DNA of 64,000 nucleotides from Inia geoffrensis (GCA_036417435.1 CM070904.1:20814835-20878834); one strand, 5' to 3'. Numbered from the stretch's first letter, positions 21,053-32,890 are shown. A program made the numbers and translations. The notes: generated by a model not told the origin, from the letters alone.

Positions 21053-22166
21053 CTTGAGTCTCTTTCGTTGAGCAAGGAGTAGGTCTTGTCTATTACATAT
21101 TTGAAACGGTATCTGTGCTAATTTCAGTCTCTGGTATTATGCAGCACCCCAACTCACCTTTCCGCATAAGCAAGCATAAGTTTGTTTTCTAAATGTGAGA
21201 CTCTGTTCTGTTTTTTAATGCAGTTCATGTATAGCCAAGTTTACATTCCCTCTATTAGTGATATCTTATGATAAGTTTCTTTTTCTGTGTGACTTATTTC
21301 ACTTACAATCATCACACCTAAATCCACTCATTACACTGCTATGGGCCTGATGACATTGATTTCATTGCTGAGTGATGTTCCATTGTAAATAAGTACCAAA
21401 ACTTCTTTATCCATTTTCCTCTTTTTGGGATATTTAAGGTGTATCACACTTGAGGTTCTTGTAAACAGAGCAGCCCCAAACTTTGGGGTGGCTGTATCTT
21501 TTTCCTTTTAATTTTCCTAAGCTATAGGGCCATAAGTGGAAGCGCCCTGGGCTCTGTAGCTTTGTTTCTTAGATGTTTCCGGAAACACCATTCCCTTCTC
21601 CAGAGTGGCTGTTGGCAATTTACATCCCTCCCATCAGCATAACAAGGCTACCTGATCTCCATGGCCTGTCCTGCCTTTCTGGTTTTTACACTTTTTTCAG
21701 ATGTCTCTTGACCGGTGGGAAGAGAGACTTCATTGTAGTGCGGATTTCCATTGCACACTTGCTTGGTTGGCCAAAAAGGGCGTATGCGTTTTTTCCTGAA
21801 TATATTCAGGAAAAAACGCATACGCCCTTTTTGGCCAAGTGCATCATTGTCGACGTTCTGCCTCTTTTCCTATGCTTTAAATGCAATTCCAATCTACCTC
21901 CTGAAATCTGTTTCCTGCAATTGTGCCTCGCTTTCAAGTCCTCTGCGCAGCCTTACTTCAATATATTTTTGGACGATAGTTGTCCTTTATAACTCTGCAG
22001 GTTTCTGAAATGCAGTGCCCCTGAGCTCCTTTTTTCAACTCGCTTTCTTGTGAGCTGGCTGCAAAATTGCAGGATTGCTTCAGGCCCTATTCTGTTTCCG
22101 GCATGGCACGCTGAGTCTTCTGTTAATATTTTTTCCTGGTGGGAAATTAGAGTTAATTGTGCCCAT
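21053..22166. repeat. Partial satellite monomer
   Basis: Begins inside the L1-like half at 'ctttcgttgagcaaggagtaggtcttgtc' (the same phrase is at about 28764) and runs through the palindrome into the unknown-origin half up to 'gtgcccatc' at about 22168. It belongs to the same class as the units at 10.85-13.7 kb and 28.6-30.5 kb. Confidence 0.85.
21767..21838. repeat. Perfect 72-bp palindrome (satellite copy P7)
   Basis: Both 36-base arms are exact reverse complements with no loop, centred at 21802/21803 on GAATATATTC. The outer ends are TTGGCCAAAAAGGGCG and its complement. Every other copy in the window has at least one mismatch. The outer arm resembles mariner hairpin MITE ends. Confidence 0.97.
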
Positions 22167-22372
22167 CATGAGAGTACATCTTCATGACCTTGGATTTGAT
22201 CATGATTTCTTAGATCTACCAAAAGCACAAGCAACAAAAGACAAAATAGATGAATTGGACTTCCTCAGAATGAAAAACAGTTGTTTATAAAAGGAGCAAG
22301 GAATAAGATAATCCACAATTCAAAATGGCCCAAGATGTTTGCAAACCATGTATCTGATAAAGGACTGTAGCC
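22167..22372 (+). mobile_element. L1 ORF2 3'-region scrap, sense
   Basis: Sense fragment with the late-ORF2 order: 'gatcatgatttcttagat', 'caaaagcacaagcaacaaaagacaaaatag', 'ttggacttcctcagaatgaaaaac', 'tgtatctgataaaggactgtagcc'. It carries internal deletions and starts exactly where the satellite is interrupted. Confidence 0.8.
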
Positions 22373-23479
22373 CACCAGCCAAGCCCCCGGTGGTCCAGTG
22401 GAGTGTCTGTATGGCCCCTCCCATCCTCGGTGATCAGGGGATTTCAGGCCCCACAGCACCCTAGGGGTGGGCATGGGTCATCCTCAGCACCCTCAGGGAG
22501 TGAGTGCTGGATGGTTTTGAGCCCAGAGGCCCTTCCATTACTGCCCTGAAAGACTGAAGGCTTCAGCATTCCTCCAGAAGGACACAGAGTATGTGCAAGT
22601 CTTTGAGAACCAAGAGAACAGTCTTCACTTTTCTGAAAGGGCATCTTATTATTTCACAGCATGACCATTTTCAATCTGGCTCTCAGGGATGCCCTCCCAC
22701 TTCCCTGATTTCTCTGAGAGTGGCCATGGGGGTTTGGCTGTCCCCAGTGCCCACACCAGGTGACAAGGCCAGTGGGGCCAGACCCTGGTGGTCCTTAGCT
22801 TCGCTGGAGACTAACCCAGACTCTCAGCCTGTGATTGAACGTACACGCCCCTGCTTCTCCCCGTCACCAATTCTCATCTCCTCCTCTGTCTCTCTTCCTC
22901 TTGCCTTTCAGTCTCAGATTTACCTGACGGCCAGCACTCACAGCTCCCACAGAGCCCAGAGATTTCTCCTGGAAGGAAAGGTTCTGGAAAATCAGAGGGA
23001 TAAATAAAGGATGCAGCTGATTCCCACCTTGTGCTGATGCCCAAGAGGGTGAGGAGAGTGAGTGTTTTCTCATGAGAATTTTAAATCCTCCAAATAATAG
23101 ATCATTGGGGGGGGGGCATCCAGTGTTGTCCTGCTCGTTCTAAGAATGTCATTCCTGGATTTTAATGTGGTAAATAATTTGTATTATAAATGTGCAGAGG
23201 GGGGGGATATCCATTTTAAAATGTTAGAGGTAACTCCAAGGGATTTACAACAAAGAAGGACACAGAACCCTGTATCCAGACACTGGCTGAGAGGTTCCTA
23301 CCGTGAGCCACAGTCCCCTGGAGGGCGGAATGGCCACGACTCTCCTTCCGCAGGTGAGCCTAAACAGACGCATACCATGTGGGACCACTGTATCGCAGAA
23401 TCTTAGAGTGGCCGATGGCAGGCAGCTGGCTAGAGATGCGGACAAGAGAAAACTTCCCAGCAGCCTGGGACAATGCCGG
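22373..23479. other. Anonymous DNA
   Basis: About 1.1 kb of moderately GC-rich sequence with no recognised repeat, and no open frame I could tie to a family. A homopolymer of about ten G lies near 23107-23117. Confidence 0.4.
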
Positions 23480-26400
23480 GGTGAGGCCTTAGGAAGGGCC
23501 AGTGTCAGAGCCTCAGAGATAACTTGAAGAGAGTTCAGGCTGTTACGGACATCGTCAGAGATGCACTTAGGGACATATTCAGGGCCTTACTTATGGACAG
23601 GATCAGGGCATTATTTAGTGACAGCTTAGACTATAAGGGACAGCATCAGGGCCTAAGTTAGGGACAGTGTCAGTGCTTCACTTAGAGATAACGTGAGAGC
23701 CTTAGTTAGACAGAGTTCAGGCTGTTACTTAGGGATATCTTCAGGGCTTTAGAGCCAGCATCATGGCCATAATTAGAACCAGTGTAAGGGCATTAGTTAG
23801 GGCCAAAACTAGGGTGTTAGTTAGGGAAAGAGTCGGGTCATTAGTTACAGACAGTGTCAGGGCTTTAGGTAGGGACAGCGGCAAGTCCTTAGTTAAGAAG
23901 AGTTTTGGGGCCTCACTTAGGGGCAGCGTCAGGATGTTAGTTAGGGAGAGTCAGGACATTAGAATTTCAGACTCTGAGGTAGAGACAGCATCAGGGCATT
24001 AGTTAGGGACAGCGTCAGAGACTTACCTAGGGACATATTCAGGGCCTTAATTATGGACAGGACCAGGGTAATACAGAGGAACACCTAAGGGTATTAGGGA
24101 CATCTTCAGGGCCTCAATTAGTGATAGCATCAGGGTATTAGTTAGGGAAAGAGTCAGGCCATTATTATAGATACAATGCCTTATGTAGAGAGAGCATTAG
24201 GGCCTTAGTTAAGGACAGCGTCAGAGACATACTTAGGGACATATTCAGGGCCTTCGTTATGGACAGGATCAGGACGTTATTGAGAGATACATGAGGGTAT
24301 TAGGGACAGCATCAGGGTGTTAGGGAAAGAGTCAGCCGTTATTATAGACAGTGACAGTGCCTCAGGTAGAGACAACATCACAGCCTTAGTTAGGAAGAGG
24401 GTCAGGGCCTTGGTGAGGGACAGGGTCAGGCCAACAGTGAGGGACATCTAAGGCTATTAGGGACATTGTCAAGGCCTTAGATTGGGCCAGCATCAGGGCT
24501 GTAGTATCGACCAGTGTCAGAGCATTAATGAGGGACAAAATTAGGGTGTTAATTAGGGAAAGAATCAGGTCATTAGTTACAGACAGTTTTAGGGCTTCAG
24601 GTAGAATCGGCATCAAGGCCTTAGTTAGGAAGAGCATCAAGGCCTCAGTTAGGTTCAGCATCAGGATGTTAGTTACAGCCAGCAACAGGGCCTTAGTTAG
24701 GGACAGTGTTGTCAGGCCCTCAGAGATCACTTGAGGGCCTTCATAAGAGACAGTGTAGGCCGTTAGCTAGGGACACTTCAGAGACTTTCTTAGGGATGTA
24801 TTCAGGGCCTTAGTAACAGAATCAGGGTGTTATTTTGTGACTGCTTAGGCACTAAGGGACAACATCAAAGCCTAAGTTAGGGTGTCAGCGTCTTGGGGAT
24901 AGTGTTAGGGACTTTGTAAGTTATAGCTTAGGCCATGAGCTAGGGACAGTGTCAGGGGCTAATTAAGGGCAGTGTCAGAGTCTTAATGAGGGACATCTTC
25001 AAGGCCTTAGTTATGGACAGGATCAGGTCCATACTTGGGACCAGTGTCAGGCCGTTATTTAGGGGCAGTGTCACAGCCTTCTGTAGAGACAGCATCAAGG
25101 CCCTTAGGAAGAGGGTCAGGGCCTTAGGACAGGGTCAGAGACGTCCTCAGTCACATATTCAGGGCCTTAGTAATGGACAGGATCAGGACCCCAGTGAGGG
25201 ACATCTAAGTCTATTAGGGACATCGTCAGGGCCTTAGATAGGGTCAGCATCAGGGCCGTAGTTAGGACCAGTGTCAGGGCATTATTTAGGGACAAAATTA
25301 AGATGTTAGTTAAGGAAAAAGTCAGGAAATTAGTTACAGACAGTGTCAGCTTCTCAGGTAGAGACTTCAAGGTCTCAGAGAGAGCATCAGCATCTCAGGT
25401 AGGGGATGCATCAGGCCATTACTTACAGACAGTGTCAAGGCCTTAATTAGGGAGAGTGTCAGAGCCTCAGAGAGAAACTTGAGGGCCTTAGTAAGAGACA
25501 CGTCAGGCTGTTCGTTAGGAACATCATCAGGGTGTTAGTTTAGGACAGGGTCAGGGTATTAGTGAAAGACAGCTCAGGCAATTAGGCACACCGTCAGGGC
25601 CTTGGGTAGGGGCAGCGTCAGGGAGTAGTTGGGGAAAGAGTGAGGCCGTTAGGTAAAGACAGACTCAGGGCCTTAGTTAGAGACAGTGTCAGCTTCTTCG
25701 TTAGGGACACTGTCATGGCCTCAGTGAAAGATAACTTGAGCGTCGTAGAGATAGTGCCAGGGCCTTAGTTATGGACATCTTTAGGGCCTCAGTTAGAGGT
25801 AATTTGAGGGCCTTAGTAAGAGACATTTTGGGTCATTAGTGACATCGTCTGGACCTTAGTGCCGTCTTCAGTACATCATTTATTGGCCGCATCAGGGCAT
25901 TAATGAGGGACAGCTCAAGTTATTAGGGACCATGTCAGGGTCTTAGTTAGGGAATGTGTCAGGAACTTTGTTAGAGAAAGAGTGAGGCCAGTAGTTAAAG
26001 ACGGACTCAAGGCCTTAGTCAGAGACAGCCTCAGTCCTTAATTAGGGAGAGAGTCAGGGCCTCAGTTAAAGATAAGTTGAGGGCCTTTGTTAAGGACAGC
26101 CTCCATGCCTCAGTTAGAGACGGGCTCATGGCCTCGGGACTAAATTCAGGGCCTTAGTTCGGGACAGCATCAGGGATTTAGTTAGCATAAGAGACTCGAC
26201 ATTAGCTAAAGACAAGGTTAGGTTAAGGTCTAGGAATAGCGCCAGGAAATGACATAGGGATAGTGTCAAGACCATAGCTACTTAGAGCATCAGTGCCTAA
26301 TTTAGGACCAGTGTCAGGGCTTCAGGAAGGGACAACGTCAGAGCCTGAATTAGGGAGAGCGACAGGGCCTGAGTGAGGCCTGGAGTCAGGGCCTTAGCTG

Positions 26401-28080
26401 GGGGCAGTGTCAGGGCATGTCTAAGGAGCAGCATAAGGGCCTTGGTAGGAGCAGCCTAAGGGGTTTGTTAAACACATTATCAGGGCCTCTGTTAGAGACA
26501 GCCTCACCGACTCACTTAGGGACAGCGTCAAGGCTTACTTTGGGACAGTTTCAGGATCTTAATAAAACATGAGCCAGGATATAATGATCTCAGGATACTG
26601 TCAGGACTTTAGATATTGACGGCAGCAGGGCCTTAGATAGGGACAGTGTCAAGGCCTCAGATAAGACTAGCACCTGTGTCTCTCTTATGTACCGTGTCAG
26701 GGCCTGGGTTAGGAATAGTGTTAGGGCCATAGTTAGGGACAGTGTCAGGGCCGGATTTAGGATGAGCATCTGGGCCTTAGTTAGGGACAGTGTCATGGCT
26801 TTGGGACTAAATTCAGGGCCTGAGGTATTCACAGCATAAGGGCTTCAGTTAGCATAAGAGGCAGGAAAGTTGCTAGGGACAGGGTTAGTGTAAAGTTTCG
26901 GGATCGTGTCAGGAAATGATCTAGGGAAACTGTCAAGACCTTACTCACTGAGAGTATCAGGGCCTTATTTAGAACCAGTATCAAGGATTCAGGTAGGGAC
27001 AGCGTCAGTGCCTGACTTAGGGAGAGCGATAGGGCCTGAGTGAGGCCTAGCATCAGGCCCTTAGCTGGGGACAGTGTCAGGGCATGATGTAGCAGTATCA
27101 TCAGGCCCTTTGTTGGATCAGCATTAGGGTCTTAGTTAAAGACATGATCAGGGCCTGAGGTAGTCACAGCGTCAAGGCCTCAGTTAGGCATAGCGTCAGG
27201 GCCTGAGTTAGGCACAGCCTCAGGACTTCACTTAGGGACAGAGACAGGGCTTTCTTAGGGACAGTGTCAGGACCTAGGTTATAAATGGGTCAGGATAATA
27301 GCTCAGGATAGTGTCCGGAATTTAGGTATTGCCAGCAGCAGGGCCTGTATTAGGGACAGATTCCAGGCCTTAGTTAGAGACAGTGTCAGGGCCCTAGTTA
27401 GGCCTAGTCTGCGGCCTTAGTTAGGGAGAGCATTAGGGCTTCTGTGAGGATAAGAGGCAGGAAGTTAGCTTGGGACACAGTCAGCTTCCAGTCCAGGGAT
27501 AGTGTCAGGAAATGAGCTAGGGGTAGCGTGAAGACCTTAGTTATTGAGAACATCAGGGCCTTAGTTATGACCAGTGTCAGCGCCTTAATCAGGACCAGTG
27601 TCAGGGCTTGATGTAGGTCTAGCATCAGAGCCTAAATAATGTACGGCAAGAGGGCCTAAGTGAGGCCTATCTTTAGGGCCTGAGTTAGGGACAGTGTCAG
27701 GGCATGACTTAGGAGTAGTATAAGGGCCTCTGTAGGATCAGCATTAGGGTCTTGGTTAAAGACATTCTCAGGGACAGCCTCAGGGCCTCACTTAGGGACA
27801 GCATCAGGGTTTACTTTGGGACAGTTTCAGGACCTTGGTAAGACATGGGTCTGGATATTAGCTCAGGATAATGTCAGGACTTTAGATATTGATGGCAGCA
27901 GGGCCTTAGTTAGACACAGTGTCAGGGCCTGCGTTAGGACTAGGATCTGGGCCTCTACTAGATACCGTGTCAGGGCCTAAGGTAGAAATAGTGTTAGGGC
28001 TTTAGTGAGGGACAGTTCTGGGCCAGATTTAGTAGGAGCATCTAGGCCTCCGTTAGGAACAGTGTCACGGCCTTCGGACT
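23480..28080. repeat. Degenerate 24-bp minisatellite, about 4.6 kb
   Basis: Variations of a 24-base unit with core GGGACAGTGTCAGGGCC followed by TTAGTTA recur almost throughout. Copies are diverged, with frequent short insertions and deletions that create longer spacings (for example 'gggacatattcagggcctta' variants). Because 24 is divisible by 3, long frames appear on both strands; on the reverse strand they read as eight-residue repeats of the type ALTLSLTK. The array is bounded by anonymous DNA on the left and by satellite on the right at about 28080. Confidence 0.9.
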
Positions 28081-30572
28081 TGGTTAATTCTTCTTCCTGG
28101 AGGGAAATTAGAGTAAAATGTGCCCGTCCAAACACCTACAGCTAGTCTCCCATTGGTTCTCCCTATTCCTGTTCATCCTCTGCAGAAATTGCAAACTGCC
28201 CAACAGGAGGTCAAGGGCCCTGACTCTCCAAGTGGGGAGATTGTTAGTAAAGCGTCTGGAATGGCGAATCCGAGTAGCAGGGGACGAAAACTGAGATGCG
28301 TTTTAGAAACGTTGCCCGATCACGCGGTGGACCATCCTCTCGGTTTCCCATGCATGATTTACCTGAAGGAAGAATCCCTTCAACCTGGAGAGTTGGGGCC
28401 CTTTGAGTGGCTAGCATGCAGTATTATGTCAAAGCGTCCGCATTTGCTCACCGAACCCCATCAATCCTCTCAGCCCCAAGCGTCCAGCCTTATGTCTCAC
28501 CCAGCTGTGGGTGTAGATGTGGGAAATCCAGGTTTCATCACAAGCCCTGAACGAATTATTTAAGAATTTCTGCCTATTTCACTGTCTTTGTGTTTTGTTT
28601 TGGAAATTTATTTTTATAATGGGGCTTAGCTGATTGTCACTGCTGTGTTTATGCCGCTCTACACACACTTGATTCTCTTATGGAGCCATATAAATACATA
28701 GGTTTTAAGATTCTGAGTAGTCAGGTATATTCCTGTGTGTTGAATACGGGGTGCTGAGTCCATTTCGTTGAGCAAGGAGTAGGTCTTGTCTATTACATAT
28801 TTGGCTTATGGAACGGTATCTGTGCTAATTTCAATCTCTGGTTGTATGCAGCACCCCAACTCACTTTTCCCCTTAAGCAAGCATATGTCTGTTTTCTAAA
28901 TGTGAGACTCTCTTCTGTTTTGTAATCCAGTTCATGTGTAGCCAAGTTTACATTCCCTCTGTTAGAGATATGATAAGTTTCTTTCTCTGTGCGATTTATT
29001 TCACTTAGAACCATCGTTCCTAAATCCACTCATAATGCTGCTATGGACCTGATGACTTTGATTTAATTGCTGAATGATATTCCATTGTACGTATGTACCA
29101 CAACTTCTTTATCCATTTTTTCCCTTTCTGGGATAATTAAGTTGTACCTTAAACGAGGTTCTTGTACGCAGAGCAGCCCATAATTTGGGATGGCTGTGTC
29201 TTTTTAATTTTCCTAAGCTATAGGAACATAAGTGGAAGTGCCCTAGGCTCTGTATCTTTGTTTTTTAGATGTTTCAAGAAAAACCATACACTACTCCAGA
29301 GTGGCTGGTGGCAATTTACATCCCGCCCATCAGCATAACAAGGCTCCCTGTTCTCCTTGGCCTGTACTGCCTTTCTGGTTTTTACACTTGTTTCAGGTGA
29401 CCCTTTTGACCGGTGGGAACTGAGACTTCTTATTAGTGCCGATTTGCATTGCCCACTTGCTTGTTTGGGCAAAAGGGCGTATGCGTTTCTTCCTGAATGT
29501 ATTCAGGAAAAAACGCATACGCCCTTTTTGGCCAAGTGCATCATTGTCGACGTTCTGCCTCTTCTCCTATGCTTTAAATGCAATTCCAATCTACCTCCTG
29601 AAATCTGTTTCCTGCAATTGTGCCTCGCTTTCAAGTCCTCTTCGCAGCCTTACCTCAATATATTTTTGGACGATAGTTGTCCTTGATAACTCTGAAGATT
29701 TGTGCATTGCAGTGGCCCTGAGCTCCTTTTTTCAACTCGTTTTTTATGAGCTGGCTGCCAAACGGCGGGAATGCTTCAGGCCCTATTCTGGTTCCTGGGC
29801 GGCAGGCTGAGCCCTTCGTAAATTCTTCTTCCTGATGGGAAATTAGAGTGACATGTGCCCGTACAAACACCTACAGCTGGTTTCTCATTGGTTCCCCCTA
29901 TTCCTGTTCATCCTCCGCACAGATTGTAAACTGTGCGAAACCGGAGGTTAAAGGCGTTGACTCTCCAAGTGGGGAGAATGTTAGTAAAGCGGCTGGAATG
30001 CAGAACCCGAGGACCAGGAGAGGAAAAATGGGGTGTGTTTTAGAAACATTTCCTGGTAACTCAGTGTTTCATCCTCTGTGTTTCCCATGCATGGTTTAAC
30101 TGTGGGGAGATTCCTTTAAACCTGGTGAGTTGGGACCCATGGAATGGGTAGCACGCAGTATTGCTCTAAAGGGTCTGCATTTGCTCACCCAACCTCACCA
30201 ATCCTCTCAGCCACAAGTGTCCAGCCTTATGTCTCATCCAGATTTGGGTGTAGATGTGGTCAATCCAGGTTGAGTCACAGCCCCTGAATGAATTTTGTAG
30301 GAATTTCTCTCTTTTTCGCTGTCTGTGTGTTTTGTTTTTGAAATTTATTTTTATAATGGGGTTTAGCTGATTTTCACTGCTGTGTTTTTGCCGCTCTACA
30401 CACACTTGCTTCCCTATGGAGATATATCAATACATAGATTTTACGATTCTTACTAGTCAGATATATTCCTCTGCGGTGAATAGGGGGTGTTGAGTGCAGT
30501 TCGTTGTGCAAGGAGTAGGACTTGTCTATTATATATTTAGATTATGGAATAATATCTGTGGTAATGCACGTG
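28081..30572. repeat. Satellite monomers (about 1.4 units), last block
   Basis: It starts in the unknown-origin half at 'ttaattcttcttcctgg' and goes through an L1-like half (28600-29460), palindrome P8, a second unknown-origin half, and the start of another L1-like half that is cut at about 30572 by a SINE. The block 28105-28620 is nearly identical to 12060-12590, about 16 kb away. Confidence 0.85.
29463..29535. repeat. Satellite palindrome copy P8
   Basis: Centred at about 29499. The right arm is canonical (ends GCATACGCCCTTTTTGGCCAA minus its first base). The left arm has a few substitutions: TTGGGCAAAAGGGCG and a GTATTC core. Confidence 0.88.
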
Positions 30573-30765
30573 TTGTGGAGCACTGACTCTAGGTGCACCG
30601 GCTACAGTAGTTGTGGCCTTCAGACTCAGTAGTTGTGGTGCATGGGCATAGCTGCTCCACCATACGGATCTTCCCTGACCAGGATCTTCCCTGACCAGGG
30701 CTCGAACCCATGTCCCCTAGTGTTGGCAGGCGAATTCTTAACCATTGCATCACCAGGGAAGTCCC
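30573..30765 (-). mobile_element. CHR-type SINE, antisense, 3'-truncated
   Basis: Only the head-proximal part is present, ending 'catcaccagggaagtccc'. A direct duplication of the phrase 'gatcttccctgaccagg' lies at about 30667-30700 inside it. Confidence 0.8.
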
Positions 30766-30922
30766 AGAATCACAGTCTCCCTTTTAATATACATTAAGCC
30801 CAAAGATCGATGGAAAATTGTTACAGAAAATAAGACAATAAAATATTGTAAGGACTATAACAGAAGCATGTAGTACACAGTTCATATAGACACGTTCCAA
30901 GCAGTTACAAAGTATATGAAAA
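30766..30922. other. Anonymous spacer
   Basis: Nothing recognised. Confidence 0.4.
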
Positions 30923-31160
30923 GGGAGGCTGCAATTTTATTTTATTTTTTATTATTTTTTTAACATCTTTATTGGAGTATAATTGCTTTACAGTGATGTG
31001 TTATTTTCTGCTTTATAACAAAGGGAATCAATTATACATATGTATATGTTCCCATATTTCTTCCCTCTTGCATCTCCCACCCTCCCTATCCCACCCCTCT
31101 AGGTGGTCACAAAGCACCAAGCTGCCCTCCCTGTGCTATGCAGCTGAGGGAGGCTGCAGT
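30923..31160 (-). mobile_element. 5'-truncated L1 insertion with target-site duplication, antisense
   Basis: Antisense poly(A) (T-rich) at 30936-30960 is followed by L1 3'UTR ('taacatctttattggagtataattgctttacagtg') to about 31147. The direct repeat GGGAGGCTGCA lies at 30923-30933 and again at 31148-31158, continuing (A/G)TTTTA with one mismatch. A textbook short L1 insertion. Confidence 0.9.
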
Positions 31161-32149
31161 TTTAAAAGAATGAGATAAATTATACACACAAACTCCCAAT
31201 ATTTCCTGAAACATTGCAATCTGAAACCCTATTGTAGGAAGCAGAAGATTCCAGGAGACATTCTACAAAAGAAGCACTCTAAACACTGTGTTTGGATAAG
31301 GAATTCTGGAAGGAAGTTATCCTCATCCAAGGAGAGAAGGTTCCTATACTTGGTAACATCACATCCCTGTAAGATTCCCACTGATCTTGGTCCAGGCATT
31401 CTCACTCCTCTTGAGAGACATCTATGGCCATATCCTGGAATGTCAGCAGTCCCTGAAATTAAAGGTATACATGCCATGTGGCCACAGGAAGAGTTCATAA
31501 TGTGACCCAAGAAGAAAACAACAAGTTAAGAGAACTTGTTTTAATTTAGAAGAGTGTCTTGAATTATCCACTAATATATATTTTTATTTATTTATATATT
31601 TACAAAGTAACTTTCTCTACCTTATTTCTAACTACAAGAAAACAGTGTGGCATGTGATCCACAAAATCAGTATAGAGACTATACGTATCTGGAAAAGAAA
31701 TGATGAAATGATGGTTTCAACACAGGCATATGCATTTTTGAGTGTTTTATTTATATCAAACTGGATAAAATGTGTGTATTTCTCAGACACAAAAGATACG
31801 TCGTGGTAAGAATGTATCTTTCAGCTATTCATGGGTACACAAGTACACTGGGAGATTGTAAAAGTTCTGATTGTGATTCAGTAGGTCCGGTGGGCCTGAG
31901 CTCTATTCTTTGAACAAGCTCACTTTTAAATAGTGATGCCACAGTCTATGATTCATTAACCACAATTGGGAATAGCAGAGACATAAGAAGGAAAGGTAAA
32001 AATTCATAGTTAACTTTGAACTTAAAGTGTTTTATGGATTTTACACCTGTAATAGAATAGTAAGCACAGCAGCAACAATCATCTGTGAGTATTTACTATA
32101 AACCGTGTATCTTCCTAACATTTTTGTGTAGGATTCCAGGATAAAGGCC
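31161..32149. other. Anonymous DNA
   Basis: About 1 kb with no recognised repeat or supported exon. A short AT-rich stretch lies at about 31575-31605. Confidence 0.4.
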
Positions 32150-32850
32150 TGGGCTGCGGTCACCGTGGGCTGGGATCCCAGGCCGGGCCGGCCCTCCAGG
32201 ACCCCGTTTGGGGCCCTACGCTCCTGAGGGCTCCAACCCCCCCGCCCGCCCCCTCCCTCCCAGAAGGCCTCGGGGAAGAGGGGTCCCACCCCCTAAGCCC
32301 AGAACGGAGTCCACGTTTCCTCAGAGCTGGAAGTCCCGCAGCTCGGGGTCTCTTCCCTCTGCCGTCACGGAACTGGCCCGGAGCCCGAGGGGCGGGTGGC
32401 CGCACTGAGGCTGCCGGCACTGGAGGGGCCCCGGCGGCCGAAGCCGCGACAGTCGTGCAGACGGCGGGCCCGTAAGTGGGCGCCGACGCTCCGCCTGGTC
32501 CAATGCCCAGGCCGCAGTGCAAGACCAGCTTCTGAGGGGCAGGAGTTCGCTGTCACCCGCCGCTGCTGTGCAGAAAGAGCGGCCCCCAGCGTCTGGTCCC
32601 GGGGAACTTCTGTCCCTCCTCTCGACCCTGTCCTTGGCCTGGCTCGCAGGGCCTGGGGGGCGTGGGGAGGGGGTCGGCCTGAGCGTCCTGAGGGAAAACG
32701 GGGCAAGGGAGGTGCAGGGTCCGTAAATATCCCCTACTCCCGACTGTGGTGAAAGCGGCTGAAAACTCCTCCCGAGGCTCGCAGTCCCCTTATTCAGCAG
32801 AGTCCCTCTGCGCCCCTTCGTCCCTGAGCTAAAGTACCGGTGGGCGGGGG
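32150..32850. promoter_or_regulatory. CpG island, possible promoter/first exon
   Basis: About 700 bp, clearly GC- and CpG-rich in an otherwise AT-rich neighbourhood, with a GC box-like GGGGCGGG at about 32390. A strong splice-donor consensus CCC|GTAAGT lies at 32470-32475 (+ strand), which would suit a non-coding or short first exon. Open frames of 60-120 codons occur on both strands, as expected from the composition, and none resembles a known protein. I cannot name the gene it would serve. LRRC37 copy A, 12.8 kb downstream, has its own promoter-like region. Confidence 0.6.
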
Positions 32851-32890
32851 GTGGGGCGGGGGGTGGGGGGGAGGGGACAGGGCAGGGGAC
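32841..32890 (+). other. G-run tract with quadruplex potential
   Basis: Successive runs of three to seven G separated by one or two bases (GGGCGGGGGGTGGGGCGGGG and on), at the 3' edge of the CpG island. Confidence 0.8.

Noticed and set aside
23760..27625. Many open frames of 60-115 codons on both strands, reverse ones reading as repeats like ALTLSLTK
   Set aside because: They follow from the 24-bp minisatellite period (a multiple of three). Copies drift, stops interrupt every array-scale frame, and there is no promoter, start context or homology.
28120..28563. A 147-codon frame shared in part with 12075-12541
   Set aside because: It lies in the unknown-origin half of the satellite. Other monomers carry frameshifts and stops, and the shared frame reflects recent sequence identity of two monomers, not coding constraint.
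32160..32752. Overlapping 60-120 codon frames in the CpG island as proteins
   Set aside because: GC-rich sequence has few stops in all frames. The frames overlap on both strands and none resembles a known domain.
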